Shown one piece after another: positions 1 to 8,392 of a stretch of 64,000 bases of DNA (positions are counted from its first letter, which is position 1; the number at the start of each line of letters is the position of its first letter). The DNA lies in the NCBI RefSeq assembly GCF_020809045.1, contig NZ_CP078079.1:3782001-3846000 (forward strand), read 5' to 3'. The translations under genes were made by a program, and so were the position numbers. The DNA comes from Pseudarthrobacter sp. L1SW (lineage in GTDB: Bacteria > Actinomycetota > Actinomycetes > Actinomycetales > Micrococcaceae). Under the pieces are notes generated by a model. It was not told where the DNA came from. It saw only the letters and a list, made by a program, of their open reading frames with translations, and did not search any database.

Positions 1-67
1 GACGACGGATCATGGGCTTCTTTCGCGGGTCGGCTGGGGTGCTGGCAGGGACGGAAGCGGGCATCAT
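1..67 (-). CDS. Possible start of a further minus-strand gene, cut by the window edge
   Basis: The amine oxidase stop codon overlaps an ATGATG pair on the minus strand, and an open frame of 22 codons runs from there to the left edge, beginning MMPASVPASTPADP. A stop-overlapping start is how many operon partners in this window are arranged, which is the only argument for it. The visible peptide is too short to recognise, so no function is proposed. Confidence 0.3.
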   Translation of the reverse strand, partial: MMPASVPASTPADPRKKPMIRR

Positions 68-1668
68 CCGGCCACCATCGCTGCTGCCCGGCTGTGCAGG
101 GCGGTGACAGCGGCGCGGGCGGAAGTCATGGCGCCGTGCTGCCAGGCGATTGCGTGGCTGAGGTGGTCCCCGGCGAAGTAGATGTTGCCACTAGGCTCCA
201 GCAGCTTGGCGTACTTCGCATCAGTCTGCGACGGCCAGCCCACCCAGGCGCCTTCCGAGAATGCAGTGCTGCCCCAGTCGACAGAGAACGACGCCGCCAC
301 GTCCTTGCGGTATACGTCGCCATGGATTTTCACGCCCTGGTCGAGGGCGCGGCTGAGACGCTTCTCCGGGCTGAGTTCCTTGTAGACCCGTGCGCTGGCG
401 CCGGTGTTGTAGTAGCCCACCATGGTGCCGCGCTGCCCGTGGAAGCCGGTGGAGGGGTACCACATGTTGCCAAGATCGATGTTGGTATTAGTGATGCCCC
501 CGTAGATCCGGTGGTCTTCCTCCCACCACCGGCGGGAGTATTCGATGCCGATCTTGCCGGCGTCGCTGGGGGTGGCGAACTTTAGGGCATCGAGCACGTC
601 TGTGGGGAGGTTGCCGGGGATCTTCGCGGCGATGTGCGGTGGCAGCGTGCACACGGCGAAGTCCGCCTCGATGCGCTTGGTTTCACCGCCGGGGTTGCTG
701 TATTCAACGGCAGCGCCCGCGGCGGTGTTGTTCATGGACAGGACCTTCGCGCCGTAGACGAACTTGTCCTTGCCGATGGCTGCTTCGAAAGCGTATGGGA
801 TGCGGTCCATGCCGCCCACCGGCTGGAACATCATCATGGCCTGGTCCCAGCCGAACTCGAAGGAGAAGTAGTTGCCTACCCCGCTGGCGAAGACGTCTGA
901 CAAGGCGTCGGGAGCCAGGGGCGTACCGGCTTCCAGGCCCGCCCCCGGGGCCACCGAGTAGCCCTTGCGGCCGGTGCCGGTGTACTTGAAGCTTGCCGCC
1001 GCATCCCCCGGGACCTTACCGCCGATGGCGCCGAAGCTCTTGAGGAAGGAGATCAAGTTCTCTTTGTCCGCTGTGCTCATGTAGCTGTCCAAGGCGCCCT
1101 GGTCGGTGGCTTTGGCGAGCAGTTCGGAGACGTACCCGTAAACATCAGCTTTCGCGGCACGGTGGCGGATGGGCGTATTGGAGAGCTTGCTGGTGCCTTC
1201 ACGGAAGAGGTATCCATCCGCGTTCTGGTTGGTGAAGGGCTCAATTGCCACTCCGAGTTCCTTGCAGTAGTCCAGCGTGATGTGGTGCTGGGGGATGCGG
1301 CCCGGGCCGGCATTCATGTACTGGTCCTTGGAAAATGCGGCCCGTTGGGTGACCCCCCGGAGGTCCGTCTCTTCCGTCCCGCCCCGCACCGTCCAGTTGC
1401 GTCCGCCCGGACGCATCCGTGCCTCGAGGATGGTGACTTTGTAGCCGGCCTTGCCCAGTTCGTAGGCCGTGGTCAGGCCCGCGATTCCGCCGCCGAGGAT
1501 CACCACGCTCCGGCCCTTGCCTTGCAGGTCGTCAGCTCGCGGTGCTGCGAACGCAGGAGCCGCTGTGTCCGGAGCCAACCCCATGGCTGCCATGGTCTGG
1601 TACATCACCCCGGCTCCCCCCACCATGCCCACGTAACGGAGGAAGTTCCTGCGAGTAGCATCTGTCAT
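64..1668 (-). CDS. Tat-exported FAD-dependent amine oxidase (flavin monoamine oxidase family)
   Basis: Probable flavoenzyme that oxidatively deaminates an amine to an aldehyde, ammonia and H2O2. The 534-residue product starts with a twin-arginine signal (RRNFLRYVG at residues 6-14 followed by a hydrophobic stretch and an AFAAP cleavage region), so it should be exported folded with its cofactor. A dinucleotide-binding motif GGGIAG lies at residues 59-64, followed by an acidic strand end (LEAR) and RPGGR, as in the monoamine oxidase/L-amino acid oxidase group. Near the C-terminus YFAGDHLSHAIAWQHGAM is the conserved FAD-contact segment. I chose the ATG at 1668 because AGGGAA lies just upstream; a GTG five codons earlier overlaps that ribosome site. 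The substrate cannot be told from sequence: tyramine, putrescine or L-amino acids are all possible. A possible second gene overlaps its stop codon. Confidence 0.88.
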   Translation of the reverse strand: MTDATRRNFLRYVGMVGGAGVMYQTMAAMGLAPDTAAPAFAAPRADDLQGKGRSVVILGGGIAGLTTAYELGKAGYKVTILEARMRPGGRNWTVRGGTEETDLRGVTQRAAFSKDQYMNAGPGRIPQHHITLDYCKELGVAIEPFTNQNADGYLFREGTSKLSNTPIRHRAAKADVYGYVSELLAKATDQGALDSYMSTADKENLISFLKSFGAIGGKVPGDAAASFKYTGTGRKGYSVAPGAGLEAGTPLAPDALSDVFASGVGNYFSFEFGWDQAMMMFQPVGGMDRIPYAFEAAIGKDKFVYGAKVLSMNNTAAGAAVEYSNPGGETKRIEADFAVCTLPPHIAAKIPGNLPTDVLDALKFATPSDAGKIGIEYSRRWWEEDHRIYGGITNTNIDLGNMWYPSTGFHGQRGTMVGYYNTGASARVYKELSPEKRLSRALDQGVKIHGDVYRKDVAASFSVDWGSTAFSEGAWVGWPSQTDAKYAKLLEPSGNIYFAGDHLSHAIAWQHGAMTSARAAVTALHSRAAAMVAG

Positions 1669-1820
1669 GTCGTTCCCTTTCACCGGAGTGTTACAGGGTG
1701 AGCCTAGGGATGAAATGTTTCGTCAAATGCTGTGACAATGTCCGTCATGTAGCGTTCATATTTCAGTAAAGTAAAACGCTCCTTCGGCACCACAGCGCCC
1801 TCCTGAAAGGCATCTGGTTA

Positions 1821-2447
1821 GTGATCACCAGCACCGGCTACCTGCGCGAGGGCCTTCATATCCGACTGCTTGAGGACGGCGATGCCGCGGCCCTGGCGGC
1901 GGCATACCAGCGTAATCGCGGGCACTTGGCGCCATGGGAGCCGGAAAGGGATGACGCCTTCTTCACGCCGGAGCAGCAGGCCGAAATCATCCGCGCCAAG
2001 CGCGGACAGCACATGCTGGGGTCTGAGATCCCCTGGGTCCTGGTGAAGGAGGACGACGCCGGTGCGGGCAGGGCGGGTACCCGCAGCAGGAGTGGTCGCG
2101 TGGTTGGCACGGTCACCCTGACTGGAATCGTCCGCGGCCCCTTTCTCAGTGCGAACATAGGCTACTGGATTGATGGCGGCCTCACCGGACAAGGGATCGG
2201 CACGGCGGCCGTCCTGTTTGCAGCCAACTATGCGCGCACCGCGCTTGGCCTTCACCGTATCCAGGCAGCAACCCTGCTCCACAACACAGCATCGAGGCGA
2301 ATCCTGCATCGGGCCGGGTTCCAGGAGATCGGAGTGGCGCCGGAGTACCTGAAAATAGCGGGGAAGTGGCAGGACCACCTGCTCCACCAACTGATCCTGC
2401 CACTCCCCCAGGTCCCGTCGGGCGGTACCGCTCGGCCTGGGTCCTGA
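1821..2447 (+). CDS. GNAT-family N-acetyltransferase, RimJ/RimL-like
   Basis: The 208-residue protein transfers an acetyl group from acetyl-CoA to an amine, most likely a protein N-terminus if it follows the RimJ/RimL subgroup. It opens with the typical segment LREGLHIRLLEDGDAAALAAAY and has HLAPWEPER, which is characteristic of RimJ-type enzymes. The acetyl-CoA pyrophosphate loop reads GQGIGTAA in the middle of the protein, followed by LGLHRIQA and HNTASRRILHRAGF, the conserved C-terminal half. Translation starts at GTG 1821, preceded by GAAAGG about ten bases upstream. It is a single gene transcribed away from the amine oxidase, with 152 bases between the two start codons that must hold both promoters. 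Confidence 0.85.
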   Translation: MITSTGYLREGLHIRLLEDGDAAALAAAYQRNRGHLAPWEPERDDAFFTPEQQAEIIRAKRGQHMLGSEIPWVLVKEDDAGAGRAGTRSRSGRVVGTVTLTGIVRGPFLSANIGYWIDGGLTGQGIGTAAVLFAANYARTALGLHRIQAATLLHNTASRRILHRAGFQEIGVAPEYLKIAGKWQDHLLHQLILPLPQVPSGGTARPGS

Positions 2448-2625
2448 CCCAGGTGGGGATGATGCATGGAAACCCCGCTCGGGGCACCCACCGCGGGGCC
2501 GTCGTCGTACGTTGAAAGAAGGTGCCGGACGGCACCCTGGCGCTGCCGCGGCTCCCTGAGTACTTCAGTTACGCAACATGACGACGACGGCGGTGCGGCA
2601 CCGGGCGGCAAGTGTTACGTTTTTG
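2448..2625. other. Intergenic region upstream of the SAM riboswitch
   Basis: No credible gene is seen between the acetyltransferase and the riboswitch. The stretch must contain the promoter for the downstream metZ operon, but I could not pick out convincing -35 and -10 boxes. Confidence 0.4.
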
Positions 2626-2730
2626 GGGAGTAATGAGTACCGGCGCCAAGCCCTGACTGGCCGGTCGGCAACCCTCCTTCCGCGGCGGGGTGCCTCAGGT
2701 GAACACTCGGCATATCGACCCATTCGAGCT
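2626..2730 (+). promoter_or_regulatory. SAM-IV type S-adenosylmethionine riboswitch controlling the metZ operon
   Basis: The RNA can form the SAM-I/SAM-IV core. GAGT (2635-2638) pairs with ACTC (2705-2708) as the closing stem. ACCGGC (2639-2644) pairs with GCCGGT (2660-2665) as P2. GGCAACCC (2667-2674) pairs with GGGGTGCC (2687-2694) as P3. The sequence then runs directly through GGTGA (2698-2702) back to the closing stem, without the extra P4 hairpin of SAM-I, which is the SAM-IV arrangement known from actinobacteria. Further stem-forming sequence follows to about 2730. The ribosome site AGAAGGAGA at 2742-2750 lies just beyond, so control could be by hiding the ribosome site. The genes downstream make homocysteine from O-succinylhomoserine, which fits a SAM off-switch. 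Confidence 0.82.
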
Positions 2731-2756
2731 GCAAGCGTGAGAGAAGGAGATTCGTC

Positions 2757-3035
2757 ATGTCTGACGCACCTGCCCCCGAAGAAAAACTGGCCTACCGCCT
2801 TATCACCGGGCCGGATGACCGATCCTTCTGCGAGCGGATTTCAGCCGCCCTGGCCGAGGGCTACGTGCTCCACGGAAGCCCCGCAGTCACGTTCAACGGC
2901 ACCGCACCCATCGTGGCGCAGGCTGTGATCCTGCCGGCAGCCGTTGCCTCCGCCGACGCCGCAGTGGCCACCGCCGTGGACGAGCTTGGGCTCAACGGCG
3001 AGGAACTCGAGTTCGCTGGCGAGGGCCACGCATGA
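2757..3035 (+). CDS. DUF1737-domain protein, first gene of the SAM-regulated sulfur operon
   Basis: A 92-residue cytoplasmic protein. Residues 9-50 carry the DUF1737 pattern: YRLITGPDDRSFCERISAAL, then LAEGYVLHGSP. That family is usually about 60 residues and has no established function. The C-terminal third is Ala/Val-rich and then acidic, ending ELEFAGEGHA. Start ATG 2757 follows AGAAGGAGA at ideal distance. Its stop overlaps the start of the rhodanese gene (ATGA at 3032-3035), so the two are translationally coupled. Placement behind the SAM riboswitch and before a rhodanese and metZ suggests a role in sulfide or sulfane-sulfur handling for methionine synthesis, but this is inference from context only. 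Confidence 0.8.
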   Translation: MSDAPAPEEKLAYRLITGPDDRSFCERISAALAEGYVLHGSPAVTFNGTAPIVAQAVILPAAVASADAAVATAVDELGLNGEELEFAGEGHA

Positions 3036-3442
3036 GCTACGCCGGAGACCTGACCCCGCACGAGGCCTGGGAAAAGCTGGAGCAGGGCGCCATCCTGGTG
3101 GATGTGCGCACGGAGGGCGAATGGGCCCACATTGGGATTCCGGACACCAAAGCCACCGAGAACGATCCGCTGTTCATCCAGTGGACCTTCCCTGGCGGAA
3201 TCCCCAACCCCGATTTCATCACCGACCTTAGCCAGCAGGCGCCCGAGGACAAGTCGACCGAACTGGTGTTCCTGTGCCGTTCCGGCCAGCGTTCCATCGC
3301 CGCCGCCATTGCTGCCACGCAGGCCGGTTTCACCTCCTACAACGTCCTGGAGGGCTTTGAAGGCGAGCCGGACCGCTATGGAGAACGTACCGTCAACGGC
3401 TGGAAGAACCGCGGCCTGCCAACCAACCTGGGAAAGAACTAA
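3032..3442 (+). CDS. Rhodanese-like sulfurtransferase
   Basis: A 136-residue single-domain rhodanese. Features seen are ILVDVRTEGEW at residues 21-31 (the usual DVR motif) and the active-site loop LCRSGQRS with the persulfide-carrying cysteine at residue 82. RSIAAA follows as the helix after the active site. The insertion between the two motifs (FIQWTFPGGIPNPDF) is typical of the actinobacterial form next to metZ. It would carry sulfane sulfur as a cysteine persulfide. It overlaps the DUF1737 gene by four bases, and its stop codon TAA is immediately followed by the GTG start of metZ with no gap. The three genes therefore form one translational unit under the SAM riboswitch. Delivery of sulfur to MetZ is an attractive idea but not shown by the sequence. 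Confidence 0.9.
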   Translation: MSYAGDLTPHEAWEKLEQGAILVDVRTEGEWAHIGIPDTKATENDPLFIQWTFPGGIPNPDFITDLSQQAPEDKSTELVFLCRSGQRSIAAAIAATQAGFTSYNVLEGFEGEPDRYGERTVNGWKNRGLPTNLGKN

Positions 3443-4651
3443 GTGACCTTCAACGAAGACGCCGCCGGCTGGAGCCCCGACACCCAGGCCGTCCGCGGCG
3501 GACTGGACCGCACCAACTTCCAGGAGACCAGCGAGGCCGTCTTCCTGAACTCCGGTTTTGTGTACGAATCCGCCGCCGCAGCCGAGCGTGCCTTCACAGG
3601 CGAGGACGAGCGCTTCGTCTACTCGCGCTACGGCAACCCCTCCGTGGCCACGTTCCAGGAGCGGCTCCGCCTCCTCGAAGGCACGGAGGCTTGCTTTGCG
3701 ACGGCGTCCGGCATGTCCGCGGTGTTCACCGCCCTGGGTGCGCTGCTGGCAGCCGGCGACCGCGTGGTGGCGGCGCGTTCCCTGTTCGGCTCCTGCTTCG
3801 TGATCCTCAACGAGATCCTGCCGCGCTGGGGCGTGGAGACGGTCTTCGTGGACGGCCCGGACCTGGAGCAGTGGCGGTCCGCCCTGTCCGAGCCCACCAC
3901 TGCCGTCTTCTTCGAGTCGCCGTCCAACCCGATGCAGGAGATCGTGGACATCGCGGCGGTCAGCGAGCTGGCGCACGCGGCAGGCGCGACCGTCGTCGTC
4001 GACAACGTTTTTGCCACTCCCCTGCTGCAGCGGTGCGGGCAGTTCGGCGCCGACGTAATTGTCTACTCAGGCACCAAGCACATCGACGGCCAGGGCCGGG
4101 TCCTCGGCGGTGCCATCCTGGGGACCAAGGAGTTCATCGACGGCCCGGTGAAGCAGCTGATGCGCCACACCGGACCGGCGTTATCCGCATTCAACGCCTG
4201 GGTCCTCACCAAGGGCCTGGAGACCATGGCGCTGCGCGTCAACCATTCCTCCGCCACTGCCCTGCGGCTTGCGGAATGGCTGGAGGAGCAGCCCGCCGTC
4301 AGTTGGGTGAAGTACCCGCTCCTGAAGTCGCACCCGCAGTACGAGCTGGCGGCGAAGCAGATGAGCGCCGGCGGCACGGTCCTCACCCTGGAACTTGCCC
4401 CCTCCGGCGGGCGCTCGGGCAAGGAGGCAGCGTTTGCGCTGCTGGACGGCCTGCGGATCATCGACATCTCCAACAACCTCGGCGACGCGAAGTCTCTCAT
4501 CACGCACCCGGCCACCACCACGCACCGGGCGATGGGACCTGAGGGGCGGGCTGCCATTGGCCTGAGCGACGGCGTGGTGCGGCTTTCGGTGGGGCTTGAG
4601 GACGTGGACGACCTCATCGGCGACCTGGAGCAGGCGCTGAAGCAGATCTAG
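3443..4651 (+). CDS. metZ: O-succinylhomoserine sulfhydrylase
   Basis: A 402-residue PLP enzyme of the Cys/Met metabolism family that joins sulfide to O-succinylhomoserine to give homocysteine, the direct-sulfhydrylation route to methionine. Seen in order: SRYGNPSVATF near residue 55, ASGMSAVF, ESPSNPMQEI, DNVFATPLLQ (the PLP-holding Asp), and YSGTKHIDGQGRVLGG, whose Lys should form the Schiff base. The C-terminus ends VGLEDVDDLIGDLEQAL, as usual for the family. Length is normal. The start is GTG at 3443, directly after the rhodanese stop. The opening WSPDTQAVRGGL is typical of MetZ rather than cystathionine gamma-synthase; activity with O-acetylhomoserine cannot be excluded. Regulation is expected through the SAM riboswitch at 2626-2730. 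Confidence 0.92.
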   Translation: MTFNEDAAGWSPDTQAVRGGLDRTNFQETSEAVFLNSGFVYESAAAAERAFTGEDERFVYSRYGNPSVATFQERLRLLEGTEACFATASGMSAVFTALGALLAAGDRVVAARSLFGSCFVILNEILPRWGVETVFVDGPDLEQWRSALSEPTTAVFFESPSNPMQEIVDIAAVSELAHAAGATVVVDNVFATPLLQRCGQFGADVIVYSGTKHIDGQGRVLGGAILGTKEFIDGPVKQLMRHTGPALSAFNAWVLTKGLETMALRVNHSSATALRLAEWLEEQPAVSWVKYPLLKSHPQYELAAKQMSAGGTVLTLELAPSGGRSGKEAAFALLDGLRIIDISNNLGDAKSLITHPATTTHRAMGPEGRAAIGLSDGVVRLSVGLEDVDDLIGDLEQALKQI

Positions 4652-4732
4652 GGTTCCGCTACGGCACCGGCACCTCTCCGCTGGGTAGTCCTTCCAGCCA
4701 GCGCCGGAGATCAGTTCCCCGTGATCGCGGCG

Positions 4733-5035
4733 TCAGGGGTGCGGTATGGATAGGTGAACGGCCACTTCGTCGCCGTCGCTAATCATGGCCTTGTCCCTGA
4801 TGGCCTTCTTAACGGGCAGGAGGTACGTGCCCGTCTTGGTGTCCGCGAAGAGCGAGGTCTGCCACGCGTGGCCGGAAATCACCGCCGTCACTTTGACTGA
4901 GCCGAAGGCTTTGCTGTGGTCGGCGTTTTGCGCGCGGATATCGTCCGCAACCTCCGCCGGCAGGGTCAGGAAGTGCCAGCCGGCTTCCCCGGGGTAGAGC
5001 CACAGCTCCGCTTTGAAGGAATACGACGCCGTCAC
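4733..5035 (-). CDS. DUF1905 domain protein
   Basis: A 100-residue protein that is essentially a single DUF1905 domain. The recognisable pieces are YSFKAELWLYPGEAGWHFLTLP near the start, FGSVKVTAVISGHAWQTSLF in the middle and TGTYLLPVKKAIRDKAMISDGDEV near the end. This small beta-barrel family is widespread, often fused to or near YdeI/OmpD-associated proteins, and no biochemical activity is established. No signal or membrane segment is present. It converges on metZ across 81 bases in which I see no strong terminator. The start ATG at 5035 is assumed from the domain boundary; no clear ribosome site was found. Confidence 0.85.
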   Translation of the reverse strand: MTASYSFKAELWLYPGEAGWHFLTLPAEVADDIRAQNADHSKAFGSVKVTAVISGHAWQTSLFADTKTGTYLLPVKKAIRDKAMISDGDEVAVHLSIPHP

Positions 5036-5218
5036 GCGCCGAGTATGGCACGGCGCCTTCCCGGGGCGCTACAGCTTGCCGCACCTGCTGCCGACCATTT
5101 ATCTCGAAAGGCGAGGGCGTCGCCTCCTCGAATGGATGGCACAAAAAAGTTCAAAAGTATTTTCAGGAAGGCCGTAGAAGAGCCCAATAATGTCGGACCC
5201 CCTCACGATGATGGAGGT

Positions 5219-7063
5219 ATGGATTCGAACCCGGTGGTGGTGCAGGCGGAGGAAGCGCTTGATGCTTCGGTCGCGGCGTTTATGGCTGCGCTGGGTGGAA
5301 GTTCTGGCGTTTCGGGTGGCTGTGGTGCTGGCGGGCATGATGATGATCCGCTGCAGCGGATTGCTGATGCGGCCCTGGAAGTCCTTGGTGGCGTGGCGCG
5401 GTCGGAAGCGAAGTTGGCGGCGATGAAGGCGCTGGCCGCTGCAGTCCTTGCCGGGGCCATGAAGGCATTGAACCCTCCGCCGGTCTCCCCGCACGAGGCC
5501 ACGGCGCAGGACCGGAGCCTGGTGGCCGAAGTCGGGTGCGCACTGGCCATCGGGGACCGGGCAGCCGGAGCGCTGTTGGCCGAAGCCCATGCCTTGACCA
5601 CGTCCCTGCCCCGGACCCTCGCCGCCCTGCAGGCCGGGACCATCTCCTGGGCCCATGCCCGGACCATGGTGGACCAGGCTGTAAGCCTCGCCCCTGCCGC
5701 GGCAGCGGCCCTGGAAGCGCACTTCCTGGACCCGGACGCCCCGGAAGCGGTCCGCGGGTGCCCGGTCGGGGAGATGCCGGCCTACCGGTTCAAGGCCCGG
5801 GCCCGGGCCTGGCGGGAACGGCACCACCCCGAAAGCCTGGAGAAACGGCACGCCAGGTCCGCCGCGGACCGGCGGATCGAGTACTGGCCGGACAACGATG
5901 CGATGGCCTGGGTGGCCGCCTACCTGCCCGCGGACCAGGCATCCGCGATCTGGAACCGGCTCACCGCCATCTCCCGGGGAAGGCAGGGACCGGACGAGGC
6001 CCGCACCCTGACCCAGCTCCGGGCGGACACCTTCGCCGAAGCACTTCTCACCAGCGGCACCACCAGCGGGAACAGCAGGAACAGTTCCGGTGCTGCCGGG
6101 ACAAGCGGGCCAACCGGTGCCGGGCACGGCGACGGGCACGAGGCGGGCGGTTCCGGGGGCGGGGAGCCAAACAGTGCCGGGCACGACGACGGCAGTTCCG
6201 GCAGTGCCGGGCACAACGGCGGGCACGGCGACGGGCACGACGCGGGCGGTTCCGGCGGCGGGGAGGCGGCAGGTCCGGGCCCGTCGACTTCGATTCGGCC
6301 GCAGGTGCTGGTCACCGTGCCCGTGTTCTCCCTGATGGGCCTCACCGACGAGCCCGCAGTGCTGGACGGGCACGGCCCCATCCCGGCCTCGATGGCACGG
6401 AACCTCGTCGCCGGCGGGGCGGACTCGTTCCACCGGGTACTGGTTGACCCGCGGGACGGGGCACCACTGGAAATCGGCCGCACCAGCTACCGGGTAACCA
6501 AGGCGATGCGGACCTGGCTCAGCCTCCGGGACGGAAAATGCCCCTTCCCCGGCTGCAGCAACAGCTCCCTGGACAACGAAGCCGACCACCTCCTCGCCTG
6601 GCACCAAGGCGGCACCACCGGAATCAGCAACTTGGGCCAGCCCTGCCCAAAACACCACAAGCTCCGCCACACCAGCGGCTGGAAACCCACCCCCGCCACC
6701 ACAACAGAACCACCCGGCTGGACCTCACCCACCGGCCGCCACTACACAAGCGAACACCAAGACTGGGAAGCACCCCACTGGCCGGAACGGAATGCGGAAC
6801 TACGGAGTGCATCTTCAGCGGCTGAGCCGACGACTCAGGACTTGTGCGTGCCCGTCCATGAGTTGCCTGCGCAGTTCGACATGCCTGAAAACATTGAGAT
6901 ACCTGCGTGCTTTGCACTGCCGGAAGAGTTTGACCAAGTGAAGGACCTGGACCTGCCGGATTTCGATGTGCCCGAGGACCCTGGCCCTTCCGAAGGTGAA
7001 CTGCCGGAGGACCCGTTTCCGGACTGGCATCTCTGGCTTAACGAATTCGCCTCGGTCCCCTAG
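5219..7063 (+). CDS. DUF222 domain protein with C-terminal HNH endonuclease motif
   Basis: About 614 residues. The N-terminal two fifths is a DUF222 region (VVVQAEEALDASVAAFMAAL onward, with GTISWAHARTMVD and RIEYWPDNDAMAWVAAYLPA). It is followed by a Gly/His/Asp/Ser-rich linker at residues 279-357 and then an HNH module starting at Cys441 (CPFPGCSN, then NEADHLLAW and CPKHHKLRH). A strongly acidic, Pro-rich tail closes the protein. This architecture is present in many copies in Arthrobacter-like genomes; the function is unknown, and DNA cleavage is inferred only from the HNH residues. The start is uncertain. An upstream in-frame ATG at 5132 exists, but the codons between 5132 and 5219 (AAA, AGT, ATT, GTA, AAT) are unlike this genome's usage, so I prefer 5219, although GGAGGT abuts it very closely. 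Confidence 0.82.
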   Translation: MDSNPVVVQAEEALDASVAAFMAALGGSSGVSGGCGAGGHDDDPLQRIADAALEVLGGVARSEAKLAAMKALAAAVLAGAMKALNPPPVSPHEATAQDRSLVAEVGCALAIGDRAAGALLAEAHALTTSLPRTLAALQAGTISWAHARTMVDQAVSLAPAAAAALEAHFLDPDAPEAVRGCPVGEMPAYRFKARARAWRERHHPESLEKRHARSAADRRIEYWPDNDAMAWVAAYLPADQASAIWNRLTAISRGRQGPDEARTLTQLRADTFAEALLTSGTTSGNSRNSSGAAGTSGPTGAGHGDGHEAGGSGGGEPNSAGHDDGSSGSAGHNGGHGDGHDAGGSGGGEAAGPGPSTSIRPQVLVTVPVFSLMGLTDEPAVLDGHGPIPASMARNLVAGGADSFHRVLVDPRDGAPLEIGRTSYRVTKAMRTWLSLRDGKCPFPGCSNSSLDNEADHLLAWHQGGTTGISNLGQPCPKHHKLRHTSGWKPTPATTTEPPGWTSPTGRHYTSEHQDWEAPHWPERNAELRSASSAAEPTTQDLCVPVHELPAQFDMPENIEIPACFALPEEFDQVKDLDLPDFDVPEDPGPSEGELPEDPFPDWHLWLNEFASVP

Positions 7064-7095
7064 CCCTTCGCCTCTCTGCCTTAAACTGCTCGCCG

Positions 7096-8325
7096 CTAGG
7101 ACTGCCTGACGCGCAGCAGTTCCGGAGCGTCGTCCACCTTTGAAAGGTCCAGTGTGCCCCGCATGGTCACGTCCACCGCGTGCTTCACCACTGCATCGAA
7201 ACCGAGGTTCTCAGCTTGCGATGCGGACAGAGCCTTATCCCGGACGCGCCGCTGTTCGGCAGCTCCTGTTCCGCGGGCAATGATGTCCTCCACGCCCTGC
7301 CGGGCCAGGGCAAGTTCGCCTTGCTCCTGCAGTACCGGGGCGAGATAGTCCACCAGGGAGCGCACCACATCAGCGGCCCTGGCCGGACGGAAAGTGCCAA
7401 AGTCCAGCAGTTCCCCGTTGAGTCCCGCGCTGCTCGCCTGCCAGGAGGCCATGCGCAAAAGCACCGTGGGCACGGGGGCCGGATCGACGCCGTCCTGCCA
7501 CTCCCGGCTCGCAGTCTCCACCAGGGCTCGGACCAGGACAGCAATGAGTGCGGCGTCCTCAGCGCGGAGGCAGACATCGGCAACTCGGACTTCCACCGTG
7601 GGATGGTTCCGCGAGAGCCGGGCATCAAAGTACAACATTCCCTCATCCAGCATGACCCCGCTGTCCAGAAGCCGCGTGACCACGCGGCGGTAGGCAGAGT
7701 AAGTCCCGTAAATCCCCGTGGGTCCGGCCGTCGGCCAACGGTTCCAGGCCTGGGTCCGGTAACTCTCAAAACCCGTTTGGATACCGTTCCAGAACGGTGA
7801 ATTGGCACTCAGGGCGGTAAGGACGGCGAGCTTGTCACGGATGCGGTCCAGCACCGCCACGCCCTCCTCATGCGACTCAATGAAAGTGTGCACGTGGAAG
7901 CCGCAGGTCAACTGCTCCTGGGCAGTCAGGCCAAAGCGCTCCAGCATCCTCGCGTAGCGGGGGTCCGGAGTGGTGTGGCTGGCCAGGCCCAGCGGCGAGG
8001 TGGCAAGGGCGGCCACCCGGGCGTGGTTTTTCCTGGCAGCCTTGTCCGCCAGTGCCCGCCCGGCGCGGATCTGCTCCAGGAGCTCACCGTACTCCAGGCA
8101 GGGGCGCGTCTGCGTCTCGATTTGTTCCAGCTTGAGCTCGGCACTCAGGCCCATTTCGTCGTCGTCGTAAACGGTTTTGTCTTCCGTCTCCAGAACGCGG
8201 GGGTCATCCGGCGCGTCGTCGGCGGCCATACGGCGGCCGGACAACAGCGCATCCGCGAGTGCCAGCGGCTCCCCGCTCTCCGGATCAACGATCAGGAGCT
8301 CTTCCTCGACGCCGAAAGTTCGCAT
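7096..8325 (-). CDS. Carboxylate-amine ligase of the glutamate-cysteine ligase 2 (YbdK) family
   Basis: A 409-residue ATP-dependent ligase of the GCS2 fold. The N-terminus MRTFGVEEELLIVDPESG is the family hallmark. CGFHVHTFIESHEEGVAVLDRI and RNHPTVEVRVADVCLRAEDA carry conserved metal and substrate residues. In E. coli, YbdK shows only weak gamma-glutamylcysteine synthetase activity. Actinobacteria make mycothiol rather than glutathione, so the physiological substrate here is open. The start at ATG 8325 is supported by GGAG nine bases upstream; longer frames begin with TTG. The gene converges on the DUF222-HNH gene with 32 bases between stop codons. It sits downstream of the MurA-like gene on the same strand, 67 bases away, and could be co-transcribed with it. 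Confidence 0.85.
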   Translation of the reverse strand: MRTFGVEEELLIVDPESGEPLALADALLSGRRMAADDAPDDPRVLETEDKTVYDDDEMGLSAELKLEQIETQTRPCLEYGELLEQIRAGRALADKAARKNHARVAALATSPLGLASHTTPDPRYARMLERFGLTAQEQLTCGFHVHTFIESHEEGVAVLDRIRDKLAVLTALSANSPFWNGIQTGFESYRTQAWNRWPTAGPTGIYGTYSAYRRVVTRLLDSGVMLDEGMLYFDARLSRNHPTVEVRVADVCLRAEDAALIAVLVRALVETASREWQDGVDPAPVPTVLLRMASWQASSAGLNGELLDFGTFRPARAADVVRSLVDYLAPVLQEQGELALARQGVEDIIARGTGAAEQRRVRDKALSASQAENLGFDAVVKHAVDVTMRGTLDLSKVDDAPELLRVRQS

Positions 8326-8392
8326 ACCCACATTCTCCGACAACAGGGGCTGTATGGAGGGTCAACAGCACTTCATGACGAACCGTGAATGG

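Noticed and set aside
5132..5218. Earlier ATG start for the DUF222-HNH gene
   Set aside because: Codons in this stretch are AT-rich and unlike the rest of the gene, and no ribosome site precedes 5132.
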